Shown here: in pieces, positions 52,801 to 63,981 of the stretch
How positions within the stretch are numbered: position 1 is the first letter of the stretch
Layout: each line of letters starts with the position of its first letter
Source: Aphidius gifuensis
Lineage: Eukaryota > Arthropoda > Insecta > Hymenoptera > Braconidae
Direction: 5' to 3'
Assembly (NCBI RefSeq): GCF_014905175.1
Contig: NC_057788.1
Span: forward strand, 27,374,154 to 27,438,153
DNA: 64,000 bases
Notes under the pieces: model-generated
Database searches by the model: none
Seen by the model: the letters and a program-made list of their open reading frames with translations, nothing else
Told to the model about the DNA's origin: nothing
Made by a program: the position numbers and the translations under genes

Positions 52801-55800
52801 ATTTTAATGGTTTTTTTTTTGTATTTTTTTGCCCTTTGAATATTGCTAAAAGGATCCAAGGACTTGATCTTGTACAAAGTGAATGCCCCCGGATAGCCAT
52901 CCTCATACCATTCAACTCTTACTGTGTTTATTCACATTTACATCCTTTTAATTTACTTATTCTTCATCATAAACTCAACTCATGTGAAAAACGTTTATTT
53001 GAACTCATATATAAATATTTTATTAAATACATATACCTAGCTATAAAAATAAAAATCAATTGATAACTACGTTCTTATGTGTCTAAATATAAATGCAGAA
53101 TATATAACTAAAAAGTTTTGGTATTGAAATAAAGATAATTAAAATTACTTCGTAAGCTATATTATACTTAAATGTCAGACAGAAAAAGAAATATTTTTAT
53201 TATTATAAAGAGGACGTCCATATACTGACGTTATTAATTTTTTTTTTTAATCATAAATAACAGATTATAATGGTGATGAATTCATAATGACAAAACGCAT
53301 GTATCGACGACTTTTTTCTTGCTATATATAAAAGAAAAATATTTAATATTTAAAACGGAAGGTTATTTTCATTCTTTATAGAATTTTATTATCAATATAA
53401 TTGAAATTAACCTGAGCTCGTATTATTAGCTGTATATAACAAAAGAGCACTGCAATGACAATAAAAAAAAATATGAATTAATAACAAAAAAAAGTTAAAA
53501 AGAAAATATATATATAGTATATAGAAGCAAAAATGGCACACGAATGTTTTTGCTGAAGAGTTTGTGCTGACCAGGGGTGGTTTTCCGTGTGGTCTAACAG
53601 CATAACCCTCATACTCTATCGGTATTTTCACCCTTAAACTCACTATATCCGTAGACTCGCTTATTGCCTCGTTGCTGCCGTGTTTAAGCGACCTTTTTTT
53701 GAGCTTTTGGCTCCTCCTCGTTTCTCGTATCGTCTATCGACGCCCAAAGTCCCTCGAGAATAACCAACAGATTACGATCTGGCCTCGACAATAACTTTTT
53801 ACCGAGGTGTTAATATACCAACAATTTTTTTTTTTTTTTTTTTATGTACATATATTTTTGTTTTTATTAAATCTCATTTTTTTTTTCATTCTATTAAAAT
53901 AAAAATGAAAAAATTGGGTTATTCTTTTTTTTTTTTTTTTTCAACGAATATATTTTAGTGGTAAAACTTTAGAAAATTATTGAAATATTATAATTAATAA
54001 AATTAGATAAAATTAAAAAAATTATATTCTAAAATATTAGCAGTCCTACATATACTGAGTAACATTTAAAATTTTCTAAATTTATTTCTAAAATGTGCAA
54101 TTTGTTGTAAAGAAAAATCTCATTTTTCGATAGTGAAAAAGTTTTTCGATAGTCTCATAAAAACAAAAATACAACTTTTGGCTTTATTTTTATTTGTTTT
54201 TTTTTTTTACAGTTACATAACGGGACAGTTCATCCAAAGGAAATCGAGCGAATACTTATTTTGTTGAAATCTTCCGTCTCGATACAGATGGAAATAAAAG
54301 TTTGGTGTTTGTCTTAAAGGCAAAAAAAGAGTAGGTATTTTGTTCCAAGAGGTAAATAATCTATTTGGAAAACTAAGGTGGCTGCATTACTTGGCAAGAG
54401 CAGAGCAAAAATAAAAAAAAGGGCCGAGGAAGAGGTAAAAGACGCGAGGAATGAAAATGAACGTAATGAAAAACTGGGGATGCTTAAATAAAATAAAGGT
54501 TCTCGGTATATTATTGGCCTGAGGGTAGTACCTCTTCTCCTTTATTTCTATTTTTTCTGCCCTTTTCATCGTTTTATTTTTTTTTTCTGTTTCACTAGTG
54601 TATTTTTTACCGAATTTATAAACTTCTACAAAAAAAAATAAATAAAACAAAATAAAAAATTCAAGAGTGAATTGTATTCCACGTTATAATCAGAATAAGA
54701 CCATTCATATACATACATATAATTTTTTTTTTTTTTTCCTGTATACAGTATTTTGAATTTTATGAAAACCAAGACGTCAAAAAGTCTCTCTCAGTTTTTC
54801 ATCTACGAATTACGACCCTGAAACACTTCCACCTTTTTTTTTTTTTTATCATTTTACGATTCTTATTTCATTTTGTAAAAAAAAAAAAAAAAACACAAAT
54901 GCTATATAAGAAAGAGAAAAAATGAAATAAAATAAAAGTACTAACGACTGTAGTACTTTTCATTCTACTACGAAGCTTCTTATATTTATGTAAAAAATAA
55001 AAAAAAAAAAAGCCAGAAAAATATTTGTCGAGAGCTTTATAATATTTGTGACATTAAAAGTCATTTACTTATTTTATTGTTTATTTATATTTTATTATTT
55101 AAATTGTTATCAGTATTTTTTATTGATAAAATAAAAAGAAAAAAAAATCTTTATTTCTTGGGGTATATTTAATAAAAAAAACAACACATTGATTATTTTA
55201 AAAGTCAATAGATTTCTCATTAAATAGCAATCTCGTAATTAATTTATGGTATCGTGTGTAATTAAACTCAATTCATCAGCCCTATTCACCATGCAAACGA
55301 AGGATAAACACTTTACTTGAGTAATGCAGGTGTTGTCACTGATTTACGAGAAGCAATTAGAAAACGGCTGTCTTATTTGTCTCACCCATATTCACATACA
55401 TATATCGAATGTCTTTTCGTACAAATGTCTCAAACATTCGAGCAACATTAAGCCTCTTCTAATCTACATTTAAATGTCTCCCTTTTCAAATAATTAAATA
55501 TAAATAAAATATAATATATAAAAATAATAAAAATATTTAATTTTCATTTAATAAAAATTTTTTAAATTTATTTCTAAACTCAATACATATATTGGTTTAT
55601 CAAACGAAATAGATGTTCAATATCAGAATTTACAAATTAATTGTAAAAAAAAAAAAAAAAAAAAATTAAATATTATAAAAGAAGATATATTATATTAGTT
55701 GGGGTTGATATAAAGTTCAGTGAAAAAGAGACATAAACATGATTCGTCGTTTCCAATAAATTAAATGAAAACGATTGTGTGTATATATATACCGGTGGAG

Positions 55801-57821
55801 TCGTTGATATAAGGACACGAACGGAATTGAGTCGAAGGGGGTTTTAACGATTCCCAGAGAGAACTAGGGTGAAACAAAAAAAAAAAAAAAAAACAACAAA
55901 TAGCAGAGGGAGAGAAAGAGACAAAAGTATTACGGAGACAGTGAAACTGACCATATTCAGACTACTGTTCATCGGACATTTATCCAATTAACCGGTTGCT
56001 CGTTATTGCCGGTGAAATTGCAAGCAAAAGTGCGGTGGGTATAGTAGAAGAAAAAAATAAAAAGCTGATCATTGAATGTGACGATATATGCATATACTCG
56101 TATAAACCCCTTCGATTATTTGTTTTTTGTTTCAACATATATATTTTTATTTATTTATTTTTCTTTTATCATATATAGACTTGTGAAAAGCTCGTAAAAC
56201 CAATATACGTAAACTCAAAATAAAAAAATATACGCATAAAATATACACATGTAGATAAAAATAAAAAAAAATTATGTTCTGAATGTTGATCTGTTATGTT
56301 TAATTACATTGGCTGATATTGACGGGTTGGTATTCGCAGATAGGATAGGTTGCTTTTACCAAAGTCACCCCTTTCACTTGGCAGTGGCTTGGCAGAGGGA
56401 GAGAAAACCTCTCAGGTTGCAATGTCGAACCAAATGGCCAGCAATATTGTCGTCGGGGATTTCAAACCAAGGGAAACAAAACGATCCTATACTGGTGGAT
56501 ATAAATGAAGAGGAAGAGAAGTATAGAAGAGTGACACGGGAAATTAATTATACGCTTCCTAAAAGTCGCCAACTCGTTTTGCAAAACTCTATTCTCTTTC
56601 CACAATTTCTATCTATATACTATCGCATCTTCTACAAAACCCCTTTTATATATTTGTGTAGTAAACTTTTGAGTCTCTGCTGGCAAAATTATAATGAAAA
56701 TATTTTTTCTTGACATTGATTTTTAATTTTTTATATTTTAAAATTTACATTATATTTTGTGGTATATATATAAATTAATTTATAACATCTTGATTTTTGT
56801 GGAAAAATAAAAAATAATAAATGTTAGTAGTAGGCTACTCAAAAGTCTTGGCTTAACGATGGTTAATTAATTAAAATCATAATGGAAAGAGGTGAGGTAA
56901 ACAGATGTTGCGGATCCAAAGGTCATTTGTTTTGTTAGGAAAGATGTTGGTGTGAAAAATTAAATAAGAAAAATAATATAAAAAATCAAGTATTTTCAAC
57001 ATTGAAGAAAATTCAACACAAATTCTGTGCTCTTTTATCACTCACAACTTTGTACTTTCAAAAATCCTTCACGTCTCTTATAAACAAAAAAGGGGTGTTA
57101 ATGTATTTTCTCTTAAGTCGTCTTAAATGGAAAATTCAATGATGAAAAATTAATGAAAATTTTCTCTATTCAAAATATATACTTATTTAATTTACATACA
57201 ATCAATTGTTGTTTATTATTAATATTTAATTAAGAGAGGTATATTTTATAATTATTTAAAATTTATATTTTTCATCTATTTTACAACACAGCTGTTAATA
57301 AAAATATATAAAGGGATTATATGTCATCTGTATAAAAAAAATTGAATTAGATTGGGCGCGAGCGAGGGTGAAGAGTGAGACAGCTGGAAAAATGAAAATC
57401 TCAGCATTGCGTTAACTAAGAGTCTAGAAATCAAGGGATCAAAGCAACTTGTTTCTATATATATATATTCATCAACACTTTTTTTTTTTTTATATATTTT
57501 TTGCATCCCTCGATTTGAAGAGAATAAAAATGTTCAAGAATATAAAAATCACGTCCCTTCGATATTCTCATCGCGCACCACCTTTCCCCTTGCACTGGCA
57601 ATATGATGACAGGACTCTTGTGATTGGACTTCCGACAGTACTTTATTATCCTGAAGACTCGTCAGATTTCAATATTTTTTTTTCTCTTAATTCCCTCCTT
57701 CCGCACGTTTTAAATGAAGACAAAAAATAAAAAAAGAAAACTATAAAATGAGGGTTAAACAAAAAAATAAATAAATAAAAATATTGGAAAGTAAAATCTC
57801 ACAAATCTTTTACTGATTCGA
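44821..57821. other. AT-rich non-coding block
   Basis: No gene is supported. It contains a T26 run at 49824-49849, pyrimidine tracts and GC-richer pockets at 45365-45470, 47740-47820, 50530-50690, 51040-51130, 53540-53800 and 56330-56480. In the pocket at 47740-47815 the minus strand reads MLTEVSTIYREGYRIVDVAA, but no start or splice support accompanies it. The 134-codon frame at 56309-56713 starts at TTG and degrades into low-complexity sequence. Confidence 0.45.
49824..49849. repeat. T26 homopolymer
   Basis: An uninterrupted 26-base T run, the longest seen in the window. Confidence 0.85.
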
Positions 57822-57883
57822 ATGGATTCGGATGACTGGAAAAGACCAGAAATCAGTAATGGAGCCCGGATGTACTGCAAAGG
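57822..57883 (+). CDS. candidate first coding exon, unrecognised
   Basis: An ATG at 57822 opens 20 codons ending at a good AAAGG|GTGAGT donor. The reading begins MDSDDWKRPEISNG and continues ARMYCK, leaving in phase 2. A hydrophilic acidic start plus a consensus donor in a GC-richer patch is what a short first coding exon looks like. Reading on past the donor meets a stop at once. No downstream partner exon was identified before the tRNA genes. On the opposite strand the same patch contains TTTCTGGTCTTTTCCAG, an acceptor-like string, so orientation is uncertain. Confidence 0.25.
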
Positions 57884-60800
57884 GTGAGTAGTTTTCGTAA
57901 GCCAGGCAATTTTTATTTCATCTATACACGAAACAGCATTTTATTATGCTCCATTCACTCTTCAAAGGTCCCCAAACTTGTAAAAGTATAAATTCTTTGA
58001 TTTTAAATGTAAAAAAAAAAAATAAAATACAATCCAACTATTATGTATTCGCATATCGTTTTTGAATTTTTTTTCAACATCGCCAATGATGGTTCACCCA
58101 TATGGGTTGTTTGCCAGATGCGAAATTTTGCACGCATACAAACTGTATATCCATAAACATAAAAACCATTGACTATATATTGTATAGAACTATATTTTTT
58201 TTTATTTTTTATTTTTTTATTTGGTGAAGAACCTAGCCCGGGGGCTGTAATGGGCATTGCAACATCTTGCGAGGCAGTTCTCGCGACCCCACTCGTTTAT
58301 TCCGCCTACTACCTTTTTTCGCACCACATTTGTTTTTTTTTTTTTACCATGTCGCACGTTCAAATAGTTGGATATTTATCAATAGTGTATAGAAACAAAA
58401 AAATAATACATAAATAAACTGAGGGTCGGTGGTGAAGGGCGAACAAAGTGGTCGTTCTCATGTCCAAAATGTTTCAAGAGTAATCGATAATTCTACATCA
58501 CTTTCATTTTCACCGAGAGTCTAAAAAAAACTGACCATGAAAATGTCAATTGCACATACACAAATATAGTGCTGAATCACTATCTATCCTTTTCATTATT
58601 TATTTTTTTTAAACTCATTCACTTGTTTACTCACTAAAGACATTATGCCCGTTTAAATTGCTTTTTTCTTTTTTGTTTATTATATTTGTTTTTTAAACAG
58701 AGTAATTGTCGTTTTTGTTGACTCATCGATCAATTTTATAAACACGACAACTGTACACATGTCAGTTTTACGTATTGTTATTTATTTGTATGTTTATTAT
58801 TTTTTTTATATCCTTCACTTGTGAAAAATTGTATAGACTTTTAAAGCACATATCTTTATTTTGTATACTCAAAAAAACATCATTAACATAGCTCGGTTAT
58901 TATGACAATCGATAAGGTAAATAAAAAAAAAAAAAAAATTAATTATTAAATAAATTAATTAAATAAATTCATGGGCTGCAGAAAAATTTCAGCCTTCAAT
59001 CGACAAAGACAAAAAGTTTCATCTTGGTTATGGAAGATTTAAAGTTTACGTCGAATGATTCAGCATATGGGATTTGAAGAAAAAAAAAATGCTTTATTCG
59101 AAAATATGTAGGTATTATATATCGTTATATGGAAAAAGAAAAAAAACAAAAAAAAAAAATGTATAGATACGGGTTAGATACGACACATTGCAGCCCCTTT
59201 GCGTTTTCTTTTTCTCATATATATATACGATCCTTTTTCCTCATACTTATTCACCATCCCTGGGCCCCCAAGCACACTCCCTAGGATATTTATTTTTATT
59301 ACAAGCCCCCTATCCTCCTGAGTCAACAGATTTCTTGTCACCTATCTCAAATCGATTTTGAGCTTCACAAAATATAAGTATATCTCAAGTAAAATAAAAT
59401 TATTTGACCATCAAAAAAAAATTATCATTCTATTTATTTCAAAACTTTTATGCGGTTAATGATAATTTATCATTTTTTTATTTCAACTTTTATTCACGAT
59501 TTCAAATAAAAAATAAATAAATAAATAAATAACACCAAGTAAAAAAAAAAAATGAAAAATGAATCCACTATGAAAAGAAAAAGCAATTAAAATGAGACGT
59601 GAATTTTCGACCGCCGTTAAGACGCGTTTATATTGCTTTAATGTTTTTCGTAAAGTCAGAGGAGTTGTACCTCATTCTTCCTATTTTCAAAGTTTTCATG
59701 CGGACCACCAGCTCAGTGGGGTCCAGTAAATCTTGTGCTCTTACACCCGACAGAGCCCAAGGAATAAAAACCTGTGCACGCGTTTTCTACTCGTCCCCAA
59801 TCTATGGTCCTCTTAGCTATTCTTATTCCCTCGTTACTCGCACTGCCTAAAGGCCCTCCTTATTATATCGTCTTTCCACACCATAAAATTGGAAAAGAAT
59901 TTTTTTTTATTTTTATTTTTCCACCTTCTCTCATTTTTCCCTACTCAAGACAATAGAATCTAATAAATTTGATTACTGATTATAATTTTTTTTTTTTGTT
60001 TTTTATATTCTTTTCTTTTTCGACTTTTATCACAAACAAAGGATCAAATTCACAAACAGATATTTTATTTAACTATATATTATAATTATTATAATAATTT
60101 AAAAATTTATTATCACGCAATAATATTATATTTATTTAAGATTTTTTTTTATGATTAGACAACTAGTAATTTTATATTTAAACTTTTTGATGAAAAAAAT
60201 TAAAAATATTTAGTATTTTTATTTTTATTATGTTGTACACGAATAAAAGTTTCACCTATAAAAGTTTTTCGTGAACGTCGTTTAGCAGGTCTGGCAATAT
60301 GATAATATCGCAATATCGCAAGAGCACCTTTTTTAGAATAATTAAAGTGGAAGTGTCTTTTAAACAGCCCAGGGCTATCATGCCAACTTAAGTCACTTTA
60401 TATTTTCTTCTTATCTTTTTTAACTATATGAACATATATTTAGATATACATGTATTATAAAAGGAAGGAAAGATCGGAATTTAAAGTTATCTGTCTCAGA
60501 ACCTGGGTAACCAAGTGCTGAGAACAAGGCTCTCTGAAGAACCTGACATGGTACATCTTTTATCAACATACGATATCGTCAAAATTCAGTCATAAATTTT
60601 ATATCACAGTCGAAATAATTTTTCTACGAGACAATGACATTAAAACTTGAAAAATAGAAAAATTCAATTTTGAAATTTCAATTTAAATGATAGTTTCTAC
60701 TTTACCGGTATTTTATCTGGAATTATTGGTAGTGAATAACATGGTCGGCTTGCTATCGAACGTAAAGCAAGGCTATCGCAGATAGCAAAAGCAGGAAACA

Positions 60801-60998
60801 TTGAATGCTATCTTCGATATTCACTGAACAGTTTTTAAATAAATGAATAATTATTTGCTTGACCAAACCATGAATTTAAATTTTTTTTAAAAAAGTTTCA
60901 CAGCATAAATACCACAATATGATTCGCTCAATTACACACAAAATGACTACTGCTCTGTTTAAGTCTGAGATCTTTAAAATCATTGTTGCGTATAGAGC
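57884..60998. other. non-coding block with GC-richer pockets
   Basis: No gene is supported. The pocket at 58225-58310 reads GEEPSPGAVMGIATSCEAVL on the plus strand and is open on both strands. The one at 59590-59870 has two overlapping plus-strand frames (83 and 45 codons) with no splice support. An (AAAT)n run lies at about 59511-59530. A cluster of GCTATC repeats is described separately. Confidence 0.45.
60731..60825. repeat. nested inverted repeats built on GCTATC
   Basis: AGTGAATA (60731-60738) pairs with TATTCACT (60818-60825), enclosing three GCTATC copies (60752-60757, 60772-60777, 60807-60812) and one reverse copy, GATAGC (60781-60786). The middle copy and the reverse copy form a 6-bp hairpin with a 3-base loop. 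Alternative pairings are possible because any forward copy can pair with the single reverse copy. The role is unknown; it could be a structural RNA or part of an old repeat. Confidence 0.55.
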
Positions 60999-61235
60999 AT
61001 GGGAGATTCGCAGAAATTTTATGACATGCATCTGTTTAATCAAAAATCACTACTTTATTTGAATTTTAACTTGGGTCAGCTTCAATTTATCGAGCAAAGT
61101 ATTTTATTAGATAGTCTCACGGTTTGCAAATCGATCACGCGAAATTCCTTGAATGCAATTGCTGAAGAAGCTTTCCGTTCGCTTACTTTTCAAAATTCTA
61201 TGAATACTCAAAATATCACAAGTCTTAGGAGATAA
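60999..61235 (+). pseudogene. leucine-rich-repeat-like ORF, probably a remnant
   Basis: ATG at 60999 opens 78 codons ending in TAA. After about residue 17 the pattern resembles extracellular leucine-rich repeats: LLYLNFNLGQLQFIEQS, then NSLNAIAEEAFRSL, then NTQNITSL. The N-x-L-x-x-I-x-x-x-A-F-x-x-L spacing is that of LRR proteins such as Toll, chaoptin and connectin types. It has no signal peptide, no cysteine cap and fewer than three usable repeats, and the upstream frame is stopped. A pseudogene fragment or lone exon is likelier than a complete gene. It sits just before the tRNA pair. Confidence 0.3.
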
Positions 61236-61304
61236 ATTTTCGACAGTCAATTTCTTTGATACATGTTATGTCTACCAATAAATTTTTCCAGAAAGTACCA
61301 ATGT

Positions 61305-61396
61305 GTTTCCGTAGTGTAGTGGTTATCACGTGCGCTTCACAATCTTTTTTCTATTGAATCCGCGCAAGGTCTCCGGTTCGAACCCGGGCGGAAACA
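61305..61396 (+). tRNA. tRNA-Val (anticodon CAC) with a 19-nt intron
   Basis: Cloverleaf parts are all present. The acceptor stem pairs GTTTCCG with CGGAAAC, followed by discriminator A. The D arm starts at 61314. The anticodon stem is TGCGC (61331-61335) paired with GCGCA (61362-61366), with anticodon CAC at 61338-61340. The T arm loop is TTCGAAC. The exon sequence matches a standard eukaryotic valine tRNA. Nineteen bases (61342-61360) interrupt the loop directly 3' of position 37, the canonical tRNA intron site. The intron's TGAA can pair with loop bases TTCA, as in splicing-competent pre-tRNAs. Oddly, the intron holds six Ts (61345-61350), a sequence that normally stops RNA polymerase III, so this copy may be poorly expressed or dead. 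Confidence 0.85.
61342..61360 (+). other. intron of tRNA-Val(CAC)
   Basis: A 19-base insertion between positions 37 and 38. It contains T6 (61345-61350) and TGAA (61355-61358), the latter complementary to anticodon-loop bases 32-35. Nuclear tRNA introns in Drosophila and human are normally limited to Tyr, Leu-CAA, Ile-UAU and (in vertebrates) Arg-UCU, so a valine intron is unusual. Confidence 0.7.
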
Positions 61397-61399
61397 GGG

Positions 61400-61408
61400 T
61401 TTTTTTTT
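61400..61408 (+). terminator. Pol III terminator of tRNA-Val
   Basis: Nine Ts begin three bases after the discriminator base, a standard RNA polymerase III stop. Confidence 0.85.
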
Positions 61409-61822
61409 ATTGCTATCAATAATCAACAGTATTGAAAATATTATATACTCAATAATATTTTTTTTTAATTAACAAAATCATTATTTGAATTATTCTCTAA
61501 TGCAATCATTGAATTGGACTTTGGAGGTATTGATTTTTTTGCATTTTTGCATATAGCTGTTACCGAAACAAAGGATTTACCCGAAAGCTAATTTATCGAC
61601 ATAAGATACAGCTGATAAAAAGGAAACTCTGTTTATTATTGTTGGTAACTTAGCAATCCATTTGGCATATAAATTATACATATGTTCAACATATTGACTG
61701 CTACAGCAATTTAAGTCTATCTATGTCTACAACGTACATTTCATATATCTTCTAAAATTTCTTACCTAACAAAAATTTTTTCTCACTGTACTTATAATTC
61801 AATTGGATTGTCATCATCAATT
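61409..61822. other. spacer between the two tRNA genes
   Basis: AT-rich with no gene seen. On the minus strand near 61766 a TTTTTGTTAG|GTAAGA junction resembles a ratchet site, but it has no strong pyrimidine tract and lies between tRNA genes, so it is probably chance. Confidence 0.6.
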
Positions 61823-61946
61823 GTCAGGATGGCCGAGCGGTCTAAGGCGCCAGACTCAAGGTCATTAACCTTCTCGGTTCAAAACCGGGGTATATTGGGG
61901 CTTCTGGTCCTCAATGAGGGCGTGGGTTCGAATCCCACTTCTGACA
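61823..61946 (+). tRNA. tRNA-Leu (anticodon CAA) with a 41-nt intron
   Basis: The acceptor stem is GTCAGGA with TTCTGAC and discriminator A. The anticodon stem is CCAGA with TCTGG, the anticodon CAA lies at 61857-61859, and a long class II variable arm is present. The T loop TTCGAAT is in the usual place. The intron (61861-61901) lies directly after position 37, as in animal tRNA-Leu(CAA) genes generally. It contains TTG able to pair with the anticodon, and an internal CGGTT-CAA-AACCG hairpin whose GGTTCAAAACC resembles a second B box. It has no T4 run, unlike the neighbouring valine gene, so full-length transcription is expected. Confidence 0.95.
61861..61901 (+). other. intron of tRNA-Leu(CAA)
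   Basis: Forty-one bases between positions 37 and 38. Intron-containing tRNA-Leu(CAA) is conserved across animals. A small hairpin (61875-61887) and an anticodon-complementary TTG support a splicing-competent fold. Confidence 0.85.
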
Positions 61947-61955
61947 TTTTTTTTT
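61947..61955 (+). terminator. Pol III terminator of tRNA-Leu
   Basis: Nine Ts immediately after the tRNA 3' end. Confidence 0.9.
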
Positions 61956-62458
61956 CATTATATCGATAAAACTTTAATTTTTTTTTAAATTACCCCGGTA
62001 GTTTGTTGAAATCGATATTTGACTACTTATATTCACTTTGCACATAACTACATGAGTAATGGAATATAAGAGTTATGTTTTAAAAAATTCATATATTTTT
62101 ATTTTGGTATTTCCGTTTTTCCTAGAAAAGCAAGGTAATAAAAAATAGCACGTGCATGACGAGTATCCCTGAATAAAAAATATGTGATAATACAACAGGT
62201 ACCATTTATCATCAAATATTGTAAAGAAATAAAGGTGTGAAAAAAAAGTGTTATAAATTGTCGGGAGAATGCCAGCTGTTACTTATACGCGGTTGCATTA
62301 AAGTGCCCGTTGCATACATGATGTAATACAACATTTATAAGTCCGTGGAATATCATTCAAATCATATATTCAAATGGAGGGGAAACATTGACTTTGCGTG
62401 TGGGCACGCCTTCTCACCTTTCAGAGTTTTTGTGATAACAAAGACTATTTATTGAAAA
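61956..62458. other. upstream region of the odorant receptor gene
   Basis: About 500 bases between the tRNA-Leu terminator and the receptor start codon. No ORF of note. It presumably holds the receptor promoter, but no clear TATA box or initiator can be assigned with confidence. Confidence 0.5.
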
Positions 62459-63981
62459 ATGGTGAAACAATTTCTACATCGGAAAATACTGAACATGCAA
62501 ATCGACGGTCTGCGGTAAAAACAGAAAAAAAAAAAATAGGAAGTATCAAACTTGCTTCCGATTGAAGACATTCAATTTTTTCTATTTATTCAAGACTATG
62601 TGGATTCTGGAGCCTCAATCCTACGCTACCGGCTTATGTCAAAATTCTTTATTACGTCTACAACAAAGTCGTTTTGAGCTTTGTGTTAATTTTTATCGGA
62701 ACACTGACTGCAGATTTGATTATTAATTTTAATGATCTCTTAATCGTTACCGATGATGGCTGTTATCTTGCTGGAATGATGGTCATATTATTCAAAATAT
62801 ATATATTCAATGATAAACAAGAAAAAATAAATCAACTTGTCGAAAAAGTCTATCAACCAATAGATATAATTGCTAAATCGTCTGGTAAGTCGAGACTAAT
62901 TTTTGAGAATTGAATGTAAGCTATTTTTTCGATTTTAGATTCAGGAGTACGTAGCCGTTTGAGGATTTCAAATTTTTTAGAACAATTATTATTTTATTTT
63001 TTTATTGGATTAGCAATATTCCTTGCTTTTGCATTACTTGTTTTGGTGCCAAGACAAGATGGAGAGCTTCCAATAAGATCTGCATTTCCATTTAATACAA
63101 AAATATCACCAAAACATGAAATTGGATATTTTTTACAATCAGCAGCAATTTGTTATGGACTATTTCTAATTGTTTGCATGGATTCTATGGTTACGGAAAT
63201 GGGCCGATGGATTAATTTTCGAATGAAAATTTTAACTTCTAATTTTCGAATGTGTGACAGTAAACAACACGACAGGGGGGCATTTTATTCGACCGATGCT
63301 ACTTTCGAGTTTCTTAAAAATACAAGTATTTATCAAATCACCGATGAACATCAAAAGATACGATCATTTATACCGATAAAGCTTGATGAAGTAAATAATT
63401 TTGAAGATTCTTATCAATTAAGATTTAAAACTTGTCTGCAAAATCATCAAGACATAATCCATGCTGTTGATGATTTAAACGCAATTTTCGGTTCCAGTAT
63501 GCTCATGCAGTTATTCGCAAGTTTTTCCATGATTTGCCTTACTGGTTTTCAAGCTGTTTTAGTGAGTCATAAATTTTTTCGAATAAAAATTAAATTAACG
63601 ATTAAAATTTAAATTATTTCTTAAATTTCTCTAGGGATCAACCTCTAAAACGAGCCTTATGAAATTTGCTGTTTATCTCGGTGCAGCATTTTCTCAACTA
63701 GCAAACTGGTGTTGGATTGGAAATGAAATAAGCTACGAGGTTAACTATTACAATTATATATGCATGAAGGGTTTTAAATACTCATTACTCTACTTGAACT
63801 TCCATAAATTTATTTTTAGAGCACAATTTTGTTTGAGAGTCAGTGGCTCTCAGGATGGGAAAAGCAAATAAGTGATCCATCCATAAGAACACTAATGACT
63901 ATTCCTTTGATACGAACAAAAAAACCTCTTCAACTTAAGGCTGGAAAATTTTATACAATGTCAATGACGACTTTTACTGGG
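62459..63981 (+). CDS. insect odorant receptor (7tm_6), five exons, 3' end beyond window
   Basis: Odorant receptors are inverted seven-transmembrane proteins that pair with Orco as ligand-gated channels in olfactory neuron dendrites. Exons are 62459-62514, 62595-62884, 62939-63561, 63635-63739 and 63820-63981, with intron phases 2, 1, 0, 0 and then 0. All introns are GT-AG, though the fourth donor (GTTAAC) is weak. The exons join without stops into 412 residues. The start fits: MVKQFLHRK leads into RLCGFWSLNP, a typical N-terminus. Hydrophobic segments lie near residues 44-64, 75-90, 129-153, 178-200, 301-323 and 333-353. The family C-terminal block follows as SYEST, W(L)SGWEKQ and FYTMSMTTFTG, which begins TM7. 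Family members are usually 380-430 residues, so only a short last exon is missing after the GTAACG donor. It looks intact. The subfamily is not assigned. Confidence 0.93.

Noticed and set aside
56309..56713. 134-codon plus-strand frame
   Set aside because: It starts at TTG, and composition shifts midway to low-complexity sequence; no motif or splice signal.
60480..60560. Possible H/ACA snoRNA (AGAACA hinge-like box and an ACA near 60546)
   Set aside because: Only one weak hairpin can be drawn and the second is missing.
61755..61790. Second minus-strand ratchet-like TTAG|GTAAGA junction
   Set aside because: Weak pyrimidine tract and a location between two tRNA genes make it likely chance.
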